64,000 bases of DNA from Rhipicephalus microplus (GCF_043290135.1 NC_134701.1:202786601-202850600), one strand, 5' to 3'. Shown: positions 11,201 to 23,932, numbered from the stretch's first letter. Translations and numbers: made by a program. The notes: generated from the letters alone by a model not told the origin.

Positions 11201-12994
11201 TTGTGTTTGTTCAAGGGCTCTGCCAACTACGTTACTTCCAAGGCATCCCGCGCACTGCCACCAGATCAAATGTAAGTGAACTCGTGCACTAACACACAAA
11301 CTTGCGAAGGGCACACGTGAACAGAACGAGTCGCAAACGAATTCAGACGCAAAAAGGAAAACGAAAAAACTGAGACAGTCTCGAAGGATGACACCGGGAG
11401 CTATGAAGGAAAACATTCCTCCGAGACAAACGAACGCACGCGTGCCAGTATATACGAGAAGTCATGACGTCCAACGGCCGCCACAAAGGCGGGGTCAGAG
11501 GGCTGTCGATAAGCCCTCCCTGGCCGTGAGATTATTGCTTCCCGAGGCGCCGTGGAGGAGGATATAGAGCAAAACGCGTGGTCAACGGCAATGGCTGGCG
11601 CCAAGCGTGAGGCTCAAGAAAAGGAAGCAGCGCGTCCAAATGGAATAAGAACTGCCGGGGTAGACCTTTTGCGGCTGTCTGCTCCGGGCTTGGACAGTGC
11701 TCGCGTTGATCCGACAGCTTTCTCCGAGGAGGCTGCAGTGACGGCGAAATGTGCAGCAGGAAGGACTACGGCAGGGCTGAAGGCAATAATGCGGATCCGG
11801 AGACTGTCATTGCGTTTTTTTTTTTGCGATTCGGGACATTCGTTGTTTACATTACCGGTGCAGTTCTCGATCCACGCATCTACGGTTCTTCCTAATTTCT
11901 TTTACGGTGTTCTTTTGTGTGATTGCCATGTTCACCGTCCTTCGCGCAACGAATGGGTCGCACAGTTCTTTAGGGGTGTTCATCACATATTAGGTGCTTC
12001 TATGAATCGTTGAATTTTTGGAAGAAAATCATTCATATGTGCGTATGTTAAGGGATACTTCGCCTACTATACATGTTCTGTCTCCTTTTTTATACTATTT
12101 TTTTGTACGAATAAACATCGGAATTGAGGGATGAAATAATGATGCTTACGTATCCATAACTGGGCAGCGCACAGAAGGAAACACAGAATAGAAGGAAACA
12201 GGACAAGCGACAACTATCTCCCAGCCATGCTATAAAAATGTGCCGACTTCGGCGATCGGAGTGGTGGCAACAAACACATATATTTTTTTTTTCAGAAAAT
12301 GTTTGCGGGTATGTTGTGATGCTAAAGGCGATGACCGACAGAAGCGGTGACTGTACTCTACATGGAGCTCGACCACGGAAGCTGCACCAGAGTACCTTTG
12401 GAGGGCTGTGCTAGCGACGCTACCAGCACGACCAAAGGCGGAAAAAGGTACAGGACGGGTTGGGCTTCTTCGAGGTGCCCAAATGGAAGACAATTGCTGT
12501 GAATTTGGAAGGCTCGGTGCAAATTTGCCTTTGAACCAAAGCTCACTGCAACGGATGAATTGACAATGACTGATTCCGTTGTTAGCTAGGTTTGAGTCCT
12601 ACCAATATTTTTGTTTAAAACCAGCGCTTGGCCTGTTTTCTTCCCTAGTGTAATTCTTTTTGTGCGCTCCCCGATTATGAATAAGTTTCAATTCACCAGT
12701 CTTTCAGTTCTGATAGTTAGGTATAATAGGTTTTTTGTGAAACATCCGGCATTTGCAATGCACAACTTAAGGATTGGTTTAAATATTCGCTTACGGGCAA
12801 TATTAGCTTAAGATGGTTTGTGGATATGTCCCAGTGTGCTTGACTGTGATACACGTATCTACTCTTTGAAACCGAGATTCGGTCGTTCGAAAAACGCTTC
12901 CAATGAATTTTTCAATAATGCTATCGTTCCGTATGAAGCAAGTAGTCAAAATGGCTTATAGTAAAAGCACTAAAAAACGTGAGAATGTCAAGTT
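8225..12994. other. Unassigned AT-rich stretch
   Basis: No gene recognised. 8690-8745 is an AT-rich imperfect hairpin built on ataat/attat runs. 10870-11040 contains alternating copies of a cgcaat/attgcg motif that look like part of a degenerate repeat. An open frame at 11552-12013 has no recognisable domain and ends in a poly-T run. Confidence 0.45.
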
Positions 12995-13340
12995 TCTCAT
13001 ATTGTAGTACGTACTAAAAAAATGGCAGCATATCCACGGAGGGAATGATGGAGAGTGGGGCGAAGCAATCGTCCGTCCATTTTCTCTTGCTTGCGTCCGT
13101 CCATGCGTCCGTCTGTGTGACCGTCCATGCGTCCATCCTCCCGTCCGTTCGTGCGTCTGTTCGTGCGTCCGTCTCTGCGTTCGTTCATGCATCCGCCCCT
13201 GCGTCCGTTCATGCGTCCATCCATCCATCTGTCTATGTGTCCGTTCGTCCACCTATTCAACACTCCAAGTACTACCATCTCGCATCTTTTCATCATATAT
13301 TCCCCATATAGAAGCACCGCCATCCAGCGGACATTCCAAG
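12995..13340 (+). repeat. Repeat with GTCC-rich minisatellite, copy 1
   Basis: A stretch of loosely tandem cgtccgtYcRtg units (about 13065-13255) sits inside unique-looking flanks. The flank motif gcatatccacggag next to ggggcgaagc reappears, inverted, at 48612-49040 around the same minisatellite. The whole block is therefore a dispersed repeat rather than a local expansion. The short open frames across it are by-products of the repeat. Confidence 0.8.
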
Positions 13341-13365
13341 GACTTAACGAGACGTGGCACACACA

Positions 13366-13798
13366 CACTTTCTTACGGCTTGCAGTTCGGGTCTGCTTCC
13401 CACTTTTAACCAATTCGAGTTCATGGTATCTACTAGTTCACTATGATTCATGGCACTGCGGCCCAACGCTCGCTAAATCTTTCTAAAACCAAGCAGGTTA
13501 CGCCCAGCAACCTTTTCTTGTCAGATAGTGCTCAATGTACATGCTATTGGCTGCTAATGGTAAATGAAAGATAGGATAATTTGGCTTTTACTTTCTTACG
13601 GCTTGCGCTTTGTATCTACTTCCCCCCTTTAACCACCTCGAGTTTATGGTATATACTAGTTCATTGTATTCATGGCACTGCGGCTCAACGCTCGCTAAAC
13701 CTTTCTAAAACTAAGGAGGTTACACCCAGCAAGTATAACGTAGCAACCCTTTCTTGTCAGATAGTGCTCAATGCACATGCCAATGGCTGCTAATGGGA
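13366..13798 (+). repeat. Tandem duplication, unit about 220 bp
   Basis: Two diverged direct copies, 13366-13590 and 13591-13798. Shared landmarks are ctttcttacggcttgc, ctagttca, catggcactgcgg, aacgctcgctaa, cttgtcagatagtgctcaatg and ggctgctaatgg. An inverted partial copy flanks the LTR-like insertion at 13869-14849. Confidence 0.8.
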
Positions 13799-13868
13799 AT
13801 CGCAGCGTGCGCGTTAACTAGAAGCCGAATGCTCCTGTTTTTCATTCTTCATTAGCAGCCATTGGCAT

Positions 13869-14849
13869 TGTTAAGTTTGGCCTGGAAATTCGTCTGGGGA
13901 GACGCTATTGTGCGTAAGCCGGTCTACTGGGGAGGCTCTCAATCCCTTCGGCACCAAGTCTGCCAGACGCTGTCGAAGATTTGAGCAATTACCCAGATCA
14001 TGTGGCAGCGAAGGCGGCTTCCCGACTTTCAACTTCGGACCCTTTCGTCGTCTCTTCGAGCAGAAGCGGTGACGGATGCCCTCGGCGATTCATCTGGCGA
14101 TGGGGAAGCTGTTGTGACTGGCGCCAGAGCTGACGGGGGAGCGGCGCTCTTTTAATCCTCAATCAAGTAGCCGACCGGCCGGCTTCCTATGCTCGTCAGG
14201 CATTGTCCGTGCTAGCCGGAGGATGAGACGTCGTGTCGCCACGACGCCGTAAACCGTTCGAGAGAGAACAACAAATACAGCATCTTCCTTGGAAGAGACC
14301 GTGGCGGCCGCCGCAAATCACGCCGCTAATTGAGCGAACCGGTCGGCGGACCTTTGATGTATGCTGTTTGATGGACCCTTTGATGTATGATCTTGGGACC
14401 TCTCGACTAGCGGCACACACACGACGAGGAAGAGCCCTGCTGGCGCCACCTTGCTGTGCAGTAATCATGACTCAATATTAGACGTGCACGTGGGCCGTGC
14501 GTGCTCGTGCCCCTCACCTGTTGTGTGTGTGTGATTGGTGTTCCACTCGGAGAGGAGGAGCCCGACAGGGCTTAAAACGACGCCGCAGAGTGCTGGACGT
14601 CGCTCTGAACTATGTAACGTTCAACCACCACGCTCGTGTTTTGGGAAACCCCTAACCTTTCTTTGCTGTAAATATGTGTAAATAGTGCCATAAACCTGTT
14701 CGTTTTTCGTATCCCCTTCTTGTCAGCGTTCGTTTCCTCTACCCGGTTACACCACGCTACAACAAGAGACCAGGTAGACCCCCATTCGCAACAACTGGTG
14801 GCAGCGGTGGGATGTCATCATCAGCGACCTTCCTCCTTCAACCTTAACA
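13869..14849 (+). mobile_element. Solo-LTR-like insertion (981 bp)
   Basis: The block starts TGTTAAG and ends CTTAACA, giving inverted TG..CA ends. It is flanked on both sides by gcat (13865-13868 and 14850-14853). It interrupts a local repeat: the bases before and after it join into the sequence seen intact, inverted, at 13527-13560 and 13762-13795. TGGTGGCAGCGGTGGGAT at 14796, about 50 bp from the right end, looks like a primer-binding site. So this may be an LTR plus a stub of internal sequence rather than a clean solo LTR. No coding remnant. Confidence 0.65.
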
Positions 14850-15798
14850 GCATGTACATTGAGCACTATTTTTTATGGTTCAACAACGCACAGAAGAAAT
14901 CTCTCACCAGCACCACCTTGGAGGTAAAAGTGTTATACTTGTTACACACTACAACGGCTACGAGGGATGAACGGGTGCCACTATAAGAAGCTTCGCCCCT
15001 AAAATTGCACCATCCACCTCTAAAAGAAACCATGTGAAGTCTAAAGGAAACCATGTGAAGATGCGAAGCAGCAGGCGCTAACGCTTACACTGGCGGTGGC
15101 GTGAACTCTGGCACTCAGTGCGGCGTTGCTTGGGAGAGAAATCTGAGGCTAAAAGCTCGCAGGGTTGAACCAGTCTTTCCTACTGGAACATGCCAATCGC
15201 TACTAATAGGCAGTGAGAGACAGATTACTCTGATTGGACGCAGACACGCAGTCCCCTTTTAGTTAGCACACACGTTACGAATTTTACTGTTCAACAACAC
15301 ACAGGAGAAATATCCCACCAGCAATACCTCGAAGGTACAAATCCCGTGCCTATACATATACGGGTTGGCCAGTGAATGGTTGTACAGCGCACTGCCCGCG
15401 TCGCCGTTGCGAGGTGAAAGGGGGGCGGGGGCAATGTGCATGTGCATTGTTGGCTGTGTAAACGCCACGGGGAGAAATTTCTAGAGGAGAGTGAGGGGGG
15501 AGCCAGCGTATGCTAGCAGACAATGCCTGTGTCGTAGTGATCGTAGTGATGCAAAACTATGAAAATCACTGTCGATACTACTGATGGTGAAGTCACTATA
15601 AAACTTTCTGTAGTACGAAGAACTATCTATAGCAATTTTCATTGTATTATTGATAGTATACTATCAATTATAATTTTCATAGCATTGCCAATAGTACAGA
15701 ACCAAGTGCGCGAATTCATCGCCGCGTAAACTTCACTCCCGGTGGGCGTGCTCTGTGCTGGTGGGGATAACCATAGCACGATCGGCAAGACATTACTA
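14850..15798. other. Repeat-derived stretch, no gene
   Basis: A segment of about 50 bp starting gttcaacaac and including acctYgaaggt occurs twice in direct orientation (near 14878 and 15287). 14985-15080 carries gcttcgcccctaaaa and a local duplication of aaaccatgtgaag. 15540-15710 is rich in atactat/actatcaa motifs that recur at 18290-18420. Confidence 0.5.
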
Positions 15799-17260
15799 AA
15801 TGCAAAGCGTTTCTTAGCAAACGTCGGCGTCTTTGACGGTATCCGTCTATCTATTGATCCATTTTCGACTTTATCCTCTCCAGGCTGTTTCGAGAACAGG
15901 ATTCATGCCAACATTAGTATAGCATAACATGACTGTATGACGAGCATAAGTGACTAGACATAGCACGAAAATAATCACTTGTATGGCATGAATGTCACGA
16001 TTGACATGTCATGGTCCTGCTGCTCTTGTGGTGGTTTAATTCACATAATATATTTTAAAAGTGCCGTATTTTAAAGGTTATTTAAAATTTATTTTTATCT
16101 ATTTTAGAGTTATTTTTAGAAAAGTTATGTGAAAGGTATTTTAAAAATGGCATACTCGGCTGTTGACCCGCAGGTCGCTATATTTAAACACTGCGTTAGG
16201 TTTTAGGTGAAGATTTTTGGTGATATTGCGACAGGCACATAATATTTGCGTATGTTAGATGAGCATACAGTTCTTGCGACTTTATTCATAGGCCTTTAGG
16301 AAAAACTACTAATCTATATACAAATTATCTTTACGCGAACTTCCAACCAAATGTTGGCATTTCAAGTGCCTACACTTCTGAACCGCATAATAAAAGCAGA
16401 TAGAAGCAACACATAAAGTCAATCAACAAAAAACTGCGTTTAGTATTTTTATATTGATTTGATATAGTGACATTTTTTTCCACTTTTTAGGTGTTCTTAT
16501 ACTCACCTATTTTTTGTAACGTCGTTTTGAAGTTCATACATCATCATCATCATCATCATCAACAACAACAACATCATCACCCCGCCGCGTTGATCTAGTG
16601 GCTAAGGTACTCGGCTCGTGACCCGCAGGTCGGGGGATCGAATCCGGGCTGCGGCAGCTGCAGTTTCGACGGAGGCGAAAATGCTGTAGTCCCCTGTGCT
16701 CATATTGGGGTGCACGTTAAAGAACCTGAGGTGGTCGAAATTTTCGGAGCCCTCCACTAAGGCGTCTATCATAATCATATGGTGGTTTTGGGACGTAGAG
16801 CCCCGCCATATCAAAACTAGTATGGTATCACATGGCTGCATGTCGAACATATGTGACAGGCCCTAACGTGGAAATCATGATATGCATACCATGTAAGTTA
16901 CGACCACACGACACGCTCATGGTGCACTCGCGTTCGTTTCGCTGGCTTCACCTATACTAAATCTGGTATTACGTGACGCGAGTGGGGGACGAAGGTAAAT
17001 GACACGCCCAAACATGATAATCTTGCCATGCGTGTCATTTAAAACACGACTACATGCTACGCTCACAACGTGCTCGTGGCAGTTTCGCTAGCTTCACATA
17101 CACCAAATTTAGTATTACGTGATGTACATGGAATACTAACACAAATCCAAAGCGCAAACATGATAATCAACACATGGAAGTCATATACGGCATAGCATAT
17201 CAACCTTCCTCATACGTGCTTCGCATATCATCGATTCCCACTGTGCGTGTGATCTGCCAA
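15799..17260 (-). repeat. Non-coding repeat 'family X', copy 2
   Basis: This block begins aatgcaaagcg with ttcttagcaaacg just inside and ends cgtgcttcgcat, atcgattccc, gatctgccaa. These are the reverse complement of the two ends of the repeat at 27491-30325. Inside are degenerate units of about 150 bp built from tcatg-rich words and taccaaatttRgtattacgtgac-type words. A SINE has been inserted at 16581-16812. There is no open frame of note and no clear target duplication. Confidence 0.8.
16581..16812 (+). mobile_element. tRNA-derived SINE, copy 1
   Basis: The head has an A-box-like tagtggctaagg and a B-box-like gggatcgaatcc, both internal RNA polymerase III promoter motifs. The body has gtgcacgttaaagaacc and ggagccctccact. 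It is preceded by a (atc)n/(aac)n tract. Confidence 0.9.
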
Positions 17261-19283
17261 TTTTTCACAACATGAAGCGGACAGTGCCAGCCGTATTTGT
17301 TTGTTTCATTCGTATGTAGCTTCGGACATTCTGGATCCTTTCACGTACGGATCGCCAAAGAAGACAAAATAAGCAAATCAAAGTAAAAATCGCAAACTGG
17401 AAAGGTATATCCGCCCATGAATTTCAGTCAAAACCATCTGCTCAGGGCGCCCTAAAGCAAGCTGAGAAAACAACATCGGTAGCTCATATCATGTGGCTTT
17501 GTGATTCTTTGTTCATTGAAGCAAGGGTGCTGTATTTTAGACGCAGAAACGAAATTTTCGAGTGACGTGGCTCAAAGGTGCGTGCTCTTAAGCAAGGTAG
17601 TGATGTGTACATGCTGAATAACTTCAGTATGCGCAAGGAAATCTTAAGACAACCTTTGGACATTACTTCCATTCACAAAGCCAGTTGATCCTGCAGCTGA
17701 ACCAACTAGACAGCTAGCATACGGTTCATAACGAAGTTTTGGTAGAAAGCCAAATTCTGCGGTTCCTTGAGAAGCATTAAGTGGAGCCCTAATCTACCAT
17801 TTTAAACGTCAGTACTTGGAGTTACCTCCAGAAGAAAGGAAGAGAATCCTTTACAATTTGGCACACTTGGCAATGCGGAACAATGCCAGTCTCTTAAATG
17901 ACTGGGAAGTATTTGTGCTTCCCAGCAACATTAGTACATGCAAAACACTTGTTCTCCGCTGCCTGCTGCTGGACAGATCATTTTAAAAAAAAGAGTAGGC
18001 TAAATGGGACGAAGGTTGACACGCTTGTGGACGTTCACCGAAATGATTGGCTAATTAAAAATGATAAATTCAACGGTTCAGCGATAGTGACAAGAAACTC
18101 GTTCATGTCCCGGGATCGCAACACTTCGAATGTTTCATTTCGTGGTCTTAAATTAGACAAAAATTAAAAACTTATTTTGTTTGTAAGGCTTGAGTACTTG
18201 CTTTTTAACAATATTTTCATAGTGGGCATATTTTGGCATTTTCACTGAGATACTTTCATTCACAAAAATTGCTCATAAATAAAAAAAGCCTGTTGTGACT
18301 GTTCTCTGCAGAACTATTGTAAATGGACTATCGATAGTATTTATGGTTCTACTTAAAAATTCGATACTATTTATAGTTCGTTTAACGATAGTTGTGTATC
18401 GCTAAATGCTTCGTCATTTCGAAGCGAAAGAGAAGGGCTGCTCATCAGAGGAGAGGGGAGGGGGATACGCATGCGCTGTAAGGGTGGTCACGCCGCAAAC
18501 CGGAATGCTTCGCATTTAAAAATAACTCTCGTGATGGCGCTTGATATCATTTCATAGGGTGTTGAGGCGAGCTCGTTCGTACGGCTACAATAGAATACTC
18601 GCACACAGCGCTTAGTAAGTACAATACACATGAGGCGAGATCAGCGTACGTCTTTCTATTCACCTCATGTATTTTTGTGTTCATTAGGGGCTGTGTATAG
18701 TCATATAATTTCATTTTATGTGGACAGTACGTTGTTAAGAATAATGGCAGCTTCGAAACCACATTCTGAGGAAACAATACTGATGGGTTTGCAGGAAATA
18801 TGCTGATTCTGAAGTTGCGTAAAAGATCACATTTCATCAGATCAGAAGAACTGAAAAATCAAACGTGTTCCCAGCCTGTAATGTGAAAACTTCCTTAGGT
18901 TCACTACCTCTTTTTCTTTTCATTCTTTAATATTCGAGTCGAAAAGATTTTCGTCCCACGTAACGGTTGTGCAAAAACAACCGAGGTCTTACTACATCGC
19001 TTATTTCTGCTCTCGCCTATTTTGGCTCTCCTCGTGTTCTGTTACTTCAACATGTTCGCTTTGGTTGCCAGCTTGCCTAATTCAAGTTTAGAAGAATAAA
19101 CACTCAACTCAACTTTTGAGGAAAAAGATGGTTACAAAACTCGTAGGGCTGGGCAGCTTATAGTCCAGGCTGTTAAACGTAACACGCATAAGGAACAGAG
19201 CCAGCAACAAACAAATTTTTCTTCCGAATGGACTGGCAACATTTATAACGAAGAATCTACACTATGTTTTCCATGGGTACCCA
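17261..19283. other. Unassigned, with one short open stretch
   Basis: No gene recognised. About 17785-17945 (plus) is open in one frame with a plausible helical, charged sequence (LPPEERKRILYNLAHLA near its start), but I cannot name it. 18290-18420 contains actatcgatagt and related words echoing 15540-15710, so both may be flanks of one older repeat split by family X. Confidence 0.4.
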
Positions 19284-19587
19284 TTGCGTCGCACGACGTT
19301 GAGGTGCCGGAGCGAAAGCATGGTAAGAGTAATGTCCCGTAACGTAATCGGCAGTAGAGCGGCGTCACGTTCTTGGAGGCTGGTGGACTTTGCACCACAT
19401 TACCGGAAGGATGTTTCACGGCTGCTTCACTGGCGCTTGGCTTCTCATCTCAGAGCCTGGTCGCTTCTGTATCACGTTACCAGACGAAGATTTCAAGACG
19501 GCTTTAGTGGTGCTTGTTAGCCGAGCTCGGAGCCATATCACTTTTATGACCAGATGAAGGTTTCATGGCTGCTTCGCTAACGCTTGG
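19284..19587 (+). repeat. 76-bp tandem array, left part
   Basis: About three to four diverged copies of a unit of about 76 bp with the landmarks gagcctggtcgct, cacRttaccRgacgaa, gtttcacggctgc and gcgcttgg. The array stops at cttgg (19583-19587), where the BEL element begins, and resumes at 30410. Confidence 0.8.
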
Positions 19588-19743
19588 TGTTGAAAACGAG
19601 GAAGTGGATCCGCAGTAGAGCACGTCTTGTTTATTAGACGCTGGGTTAAAAACTTAAAACAAAAATGAAATGCGGGTGCGTGATGCGGGCACGCTCTAGT
19701 CCTTGTTTTCATCTTCGCCGCTCTTCCGAAATAATATTTAACA
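19588..19743 (-). repeat. 3' LTR of the BEL element
   Basis: 156 bp, TGTTGAAAAC to TTTAACA. It shares ttgtttattagacgctggg and the gggcacgct...cttccgaa block with the 5' LTR (27428-27490 plus 30326-30409) but is clearly diverged from it, so the insertion is old. Confidence 0.8.
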
Positions 19744-20344
19744 GCTCCCGGCCAAACAACTTGCACAGGCTTTCTTTTTTTAAGATGATTCTTTACAAGT
19801 TATTGCAGCTTGTCCAGCATATTCGAGAGGAGACAACAGTTGTAGTGGTCTCTTCAGCGTGATGCCACCAGAAGTGCGCACCTTGCATGACCGAGCTTTG
19901 GCGTCCTTGCCCTAAAATAATTCTGCAACATCTCTTATCTTCCACAGTTTGCTCGGCGTGTTTAATATTTTTACGAGTACGATGTCTCCTTTTTAAACTG
20001 ATTCTGTGCTTGTATTTTCAGTCACGTGAGCTGAACGAAGCTATTGGAGGTACTCTTGTCTCCACCTGTTCCAAAGATTGTTTAACACTAGCTCCCTGTG
20101 CTTCCATCTTCGTTGAAGAATGTCGCGTGACGACGAAGCTTCTTCCGATAGTGGGCTCACACAATCTGCAGGACGCATAGTCAGTCGTAGTCCTATGAGA
20201 AAACAGCTTGGCGTAAGTTAGGCCAGTTCAGATGATTCTGCATACACAAAAGTGACTGGTGGCGAGTTTATTATTGCTTAAACTTGAACAAGGATGGCCG
20301 AAAGTTCTTGATAACTAAAGAAATAGAAGTTATTTCCCAGTGTA

Positions 20345-20949
20345 TTATTCAATACAGACTTTACACACGTAATTGATTGTTCTCAATATCATCCCCACCA
20401 GGGAGCCTGTTCGGTGACAAATTTCCAAACCGATCCTGTGACTGGTGAAATAAGATTGTACTTCTTGTGATTTCATCAACTCAAAAAGTCGCTGAATTTC
20501 CCTTGAGGCCTTTCTAAAGGTCTCGGCGTTGTCTGAGTACATAATCCTGCAAATTGCTCGTCGAGACACAAATCGTTTGAAGGCTAGTAGGAATCTGTCG
20601 TGACTAACATTGATGACGAGGTCTAAATGAACAGCTCTGACGTCTGCACATGTGAAGATCAGTATTTAAGTCTCTGCCTAGTGGTCTCTGCCTTATCTTT
20701 TTCGAGAAGGGGTCCGGCAAAATCTACCCCACATACTTAGAAAGCTGGAGAGGGGTTGACACGGTTTTCTGTTAGAGGTGCGAAGGATTCCGAGTATGGT
20801 TTACAGGAAATTAGCCGGCAGACTGCGCAATTGTGAATGACTTTCTTTACCACGTGCCTGGCTCTCAGTATCCAGAACCTTTCTCTCAGCTCCGTCATGA
20901 GTAAGCCGAATTCAGCGTATAAAAGCCGTTGATGTTCTTTCTTCACCAA
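20345..20949 (-). pseudogene. BEL/Pao integrase remnant
   Basis: Two open pieces remain. 20737-20949 carries the N-terminal zinc-binding module (HNCAVCR, then KPY and a PL..NRV stretch, typical of BEL/Pao integrase). 20345-20569 carries part of the catalytic core: a YSDNAETF stretch holding the second catalytic Asp, and IGLEICHR where active copies usually have an I-W-F-RAPW motif. The segment between them is frameshifted. The frame ends without a recognisable GG-WER motif, so the enzyme is dead. Confidence 0.8.
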
Positions 20950-21252
20950 TAACCTTGTGAATGTGTCTGAAGCAGGAAGCAGAATATGTTGCTTTGAACT
21001 TTCGCAGAGGTTACTGAACTGAAGTCGACTTCCTAAGCGAAGAAGCCCTGATTCGTCGTGATATGGGCCGAACCGCTGAAGTGCAACGTTTATTCACCGG
21101 ACATCCGATCCAAATACATTGTTTCGCGTTCGACGTATCTAATAAATTTCTGCATCTTCTTATTCAGTTGCGGCTAGAGGTTCTTGCTTTCTGGCATCTG
21201 GGTGCCAGCAATTCCTAGCAAAGCGCTGTATCCATGCACTCATACACATCAG

Positions 21253-23185
21253 TCAGTTATGAGAGCTGTAGTCATCGGTGTTTACAATCGTAGGTTCTGG
21301 TCGCACAGCTGTTCTCAAACACATAATTTTTTCTTCTATGTCGAGTGCATCCTCGCTGTAGCAGGGCTCGTCGATTGTCGTCTCAGTGTGGAGAAAGTTT
21401 GGTCCTTTCCTCCAAAGCGAGCTTTGTTGGAGTTGGTGGCTCGGCGGTGGCTGCTCCAGACAAGAAATTAGCAGAATTTTGACCACCTGGGCACTGGGCA
21501 ATGTCTCCAGATATTCACTTCTGTCAAGGAGAGTATCGTAGACACTCAGTTTTCTTCTAATTGTTTCCAGCGCTTTGTTGAACTTCGTAGTCGAGTAAAC
21601 ACGATCATAGAGTCTGTCCACATAACAATTGCGAAGTCTGATAAGTTTAGGGCACGTCTCACTGTTGCAATAATTCGAGCTGCAACAAGTGCTCCCATGA
21701 GCCCTAGTCGTGGGACAATAATGCTAACGGCATGTATGGCAGCATGGAAATTGTTCTCCGGAAGAAATTGTCCAAAATGCCTCTGAACTTGCAACTCACT
21801 GACTATTGGGAGGCCTTTCGTCCATGATGTCTACTCCTTTAGAATAGGCTTGGGTAGGCGCGCACCCAGGTGTATTTCTGTAGCCACAGCCTTTGTATTA
21901 ATACCTTCACCACCAGAACGAATGGCGCCAGGAATCTGAAGGGATCATACATAAGAGAGGCAAGGTTCAAAATCTCTCGCTTCGTAACCTCTAGCTCACC
22001 TATTGATTCAAGCATCTCGTTAAGCAATGGCTTTAAAATATCTTTGTCGGTATCTCAAACAAGTCCAAGAATCTTCTTTTTATTTCCTACATCCAACTGT
22101 ATCTTCAAGTCTTGGCGGTTGTAATAGTCCCATAGCTGTCCATCATTTATCGTCCACTTTGTTAAATTCATCTCCGCCCCTTTCGGAATACTGAAGCAGT
22201 CGCTAACAATTGTTTGTGCTTTCTCTACGCTCTGTGCTCCGATGACCAAATCACAGACGTAGAAATGGTATTTTAGTAGTTTGGCAGTCATAGGGTATTT
22301 GCCTTATATTAGTTGGAAGTGGTGTCGCAGAGTTGCCGTAAGAAAGAAAGGGCAGCTGCAAGCTTCGAAAGGAACCCTTGTCATGCGTAGTTCTTCGAGG
22401 TTAGAAGACCCTTCCTCAAACCAAAAGTAACGAAATGCGTCTCGGTCTTGTTCGCCCAGTTACACGTGAAGAAATGCTTTTTCGATGTCGGCGGAAATTC
22501 CAATCTTGAAGTTGCAAAAGGTAAGCAGCAGTCAAGAATGTTGGGGTTCAAATTGGGCCCTGTGCACAAGACGTCGTTGATATAAGGAGAGCCTGGAGCG
22601 TGGGACGAGGCGTCGAATACCAGCTGTACCTTTCCTGAATTTCCGTCACGTCTTAGTACAAGTCTGTGTGGCATGTAATAGGTGACATGACCGCTCATAC
22701 TGCTCATTAGAACCTTCTCAGCAAAGCCATCGTTGTAGTAGCTTCTTATCGCATTGTCATATTCTTTGTAAAAGTCTGGCTCCCGGCGTAGCTTATTCTG
22801 CAGAGACTCAAGCCTTTTCAAAGCGACATCTTGGTTATTTTTCAGCTCGAAAATACTTTTTGCGCCAAGGAAGTTCAACCTCGTCGCATCCATTGGTTTT
22901 AGAAGTTCATTCCACCAAGTTCTGCAGAACGTATTCGTCATCTTTGCAATTCATCTCTTCATGGGCCAGTCTCAGATGCACCACTTCCCAGAATGCTCCC
23001 AGTCACTCGGCGACGTTGGCTTCCATTGAATATACGTTAAAGCTCCTTACAGTGTCTGGCTGTTTGAGCTTCGGCAAACTTCTGGCATCGCCATGTAGTG
23101 TCCATCCCACGATAGTTTCAACGGCGGCGAAGGAGTCGTCCAGTCGATGAATTGAGTTTTGCCTTGACGAGTTGCCAGTAATCAT
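21253..23185 (-). pseudogene. BEL/Pao reverse transcriptase and RNase H remnant
   Basis: Reading from 23185 down: a protease-proximal piece (23003-23185); the RT palm in 22381-22941 with FDASSHAPGSP and NDVL; a frameshift near 22500; then 22055-22291, where the usual YVDD box reads YVCD and so has lost a catalytic Asp. The RT connection (TKREILNLASLMYDP, in 21839-22027) and an RNase H piece (PRLGLMGALVAAR and WTDS, in 21546-21794) follow, each in its own frame. Several frameshifts and at least one active-site loss make this a fossil. The order matches BEL/Pao Pol. Confidence 0.87.
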
Positions 23186-23517
23186 CAGCTTTTATAAGCA
23201 TGCACATTGCAGGCTCAGGTAAAACCTAGAATAGAGTGACATCGGCCAAACGTAAGTTGCGGTCCCTCATTCTTTCAAGCGTATGTGTCGCTGTTAATGA
23301 TGACGGGTCACTGCAAACTTGTGAGACTTCAATAGGTTTTATTTCAGTCGAGTTTGAGTCCTACTGGCTGTTCAGCGTCATTCGTACTCGCCGATAAGCT
23401 TTCCCAGGTGCAGAAATATTTCCGGATCAGAGATAGACAGCTGTTCTTCAGCTTTCAGCTTTCGAGACAAATCTCCTGGGGTGAAGCTGCTTTGACTACC
23501 GCCATCAAAGAACATTC

Positions 23518-23880
23518 TTACAAGGCCTTTCCTTCCAGTGCCTTGAGCCCAGACTTGCGCGGTCTGTAGAAGTACTGTGCTCTTTGAAGCGTCCGCAGAC
23601 GAGCTGGAAACAGTGGTCTGCGTTTCGTTCTTTTTCTGTTACATTTCGGGTAGCACAAATAAGTGATGTGTATTCCATTACATTTTGCGCAACTCAGCCT
23701 CTTCCAGCTTCCGCTCTTATTTGCTCTGTGAAATGGTCGACCACATCGGAAGCAACATCCCAACTTGCGCAGTTTCTCTTCTTGCTCTTCTAGCGTTAGC
23801 TCAGCTGGGCAGCCATCCATCGTGTGACCTTTATCATCGCAGAACATACAACTCTCTGGACAGAATTTGACGGTTAACAT
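23518..23880 (-). pseudogene. BEL/Pao Gag C-terminal Cys/His region
   Basis: About 120 open codons with Cys/His clusters: CMFCDDKGHTMDGC, then CCFRCGRPFHRANKSGSWKR, then CAKCNGIHITYLCYPKC. This spacing of three knuckle-like groups is typical of the end of BEL/Pao Gag, just before the protease. Its upstream partner lies beyond 26336, separated by the inserted LTR element. A continuous parent frame would need that insertion removed. The region is degenerate but among the better kept parts of the element. Confidence 0.8.
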
Positions 23881-23932
23881 AGACGCTTAACCTCGGTTAT
23901 CTTTCTTGAAATTTGGTTTGCCGGTTAGGGCT

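Noticed and set aside
13065..13255. Possible CRISPR-like or regularly spaced array
   Set aside because: The units are contiguous and degenerate with no spacers, and the genome is eukaryotic. It is a minisatellite.
12956..13413. Repetitive frames with Arg-Thr-His or Val-Arg-Ala-Ser runs
   Set aside because: Translation of the GTCC minisatellite in several frames; could look like a low-complexity protein but both strands and all frames are open.
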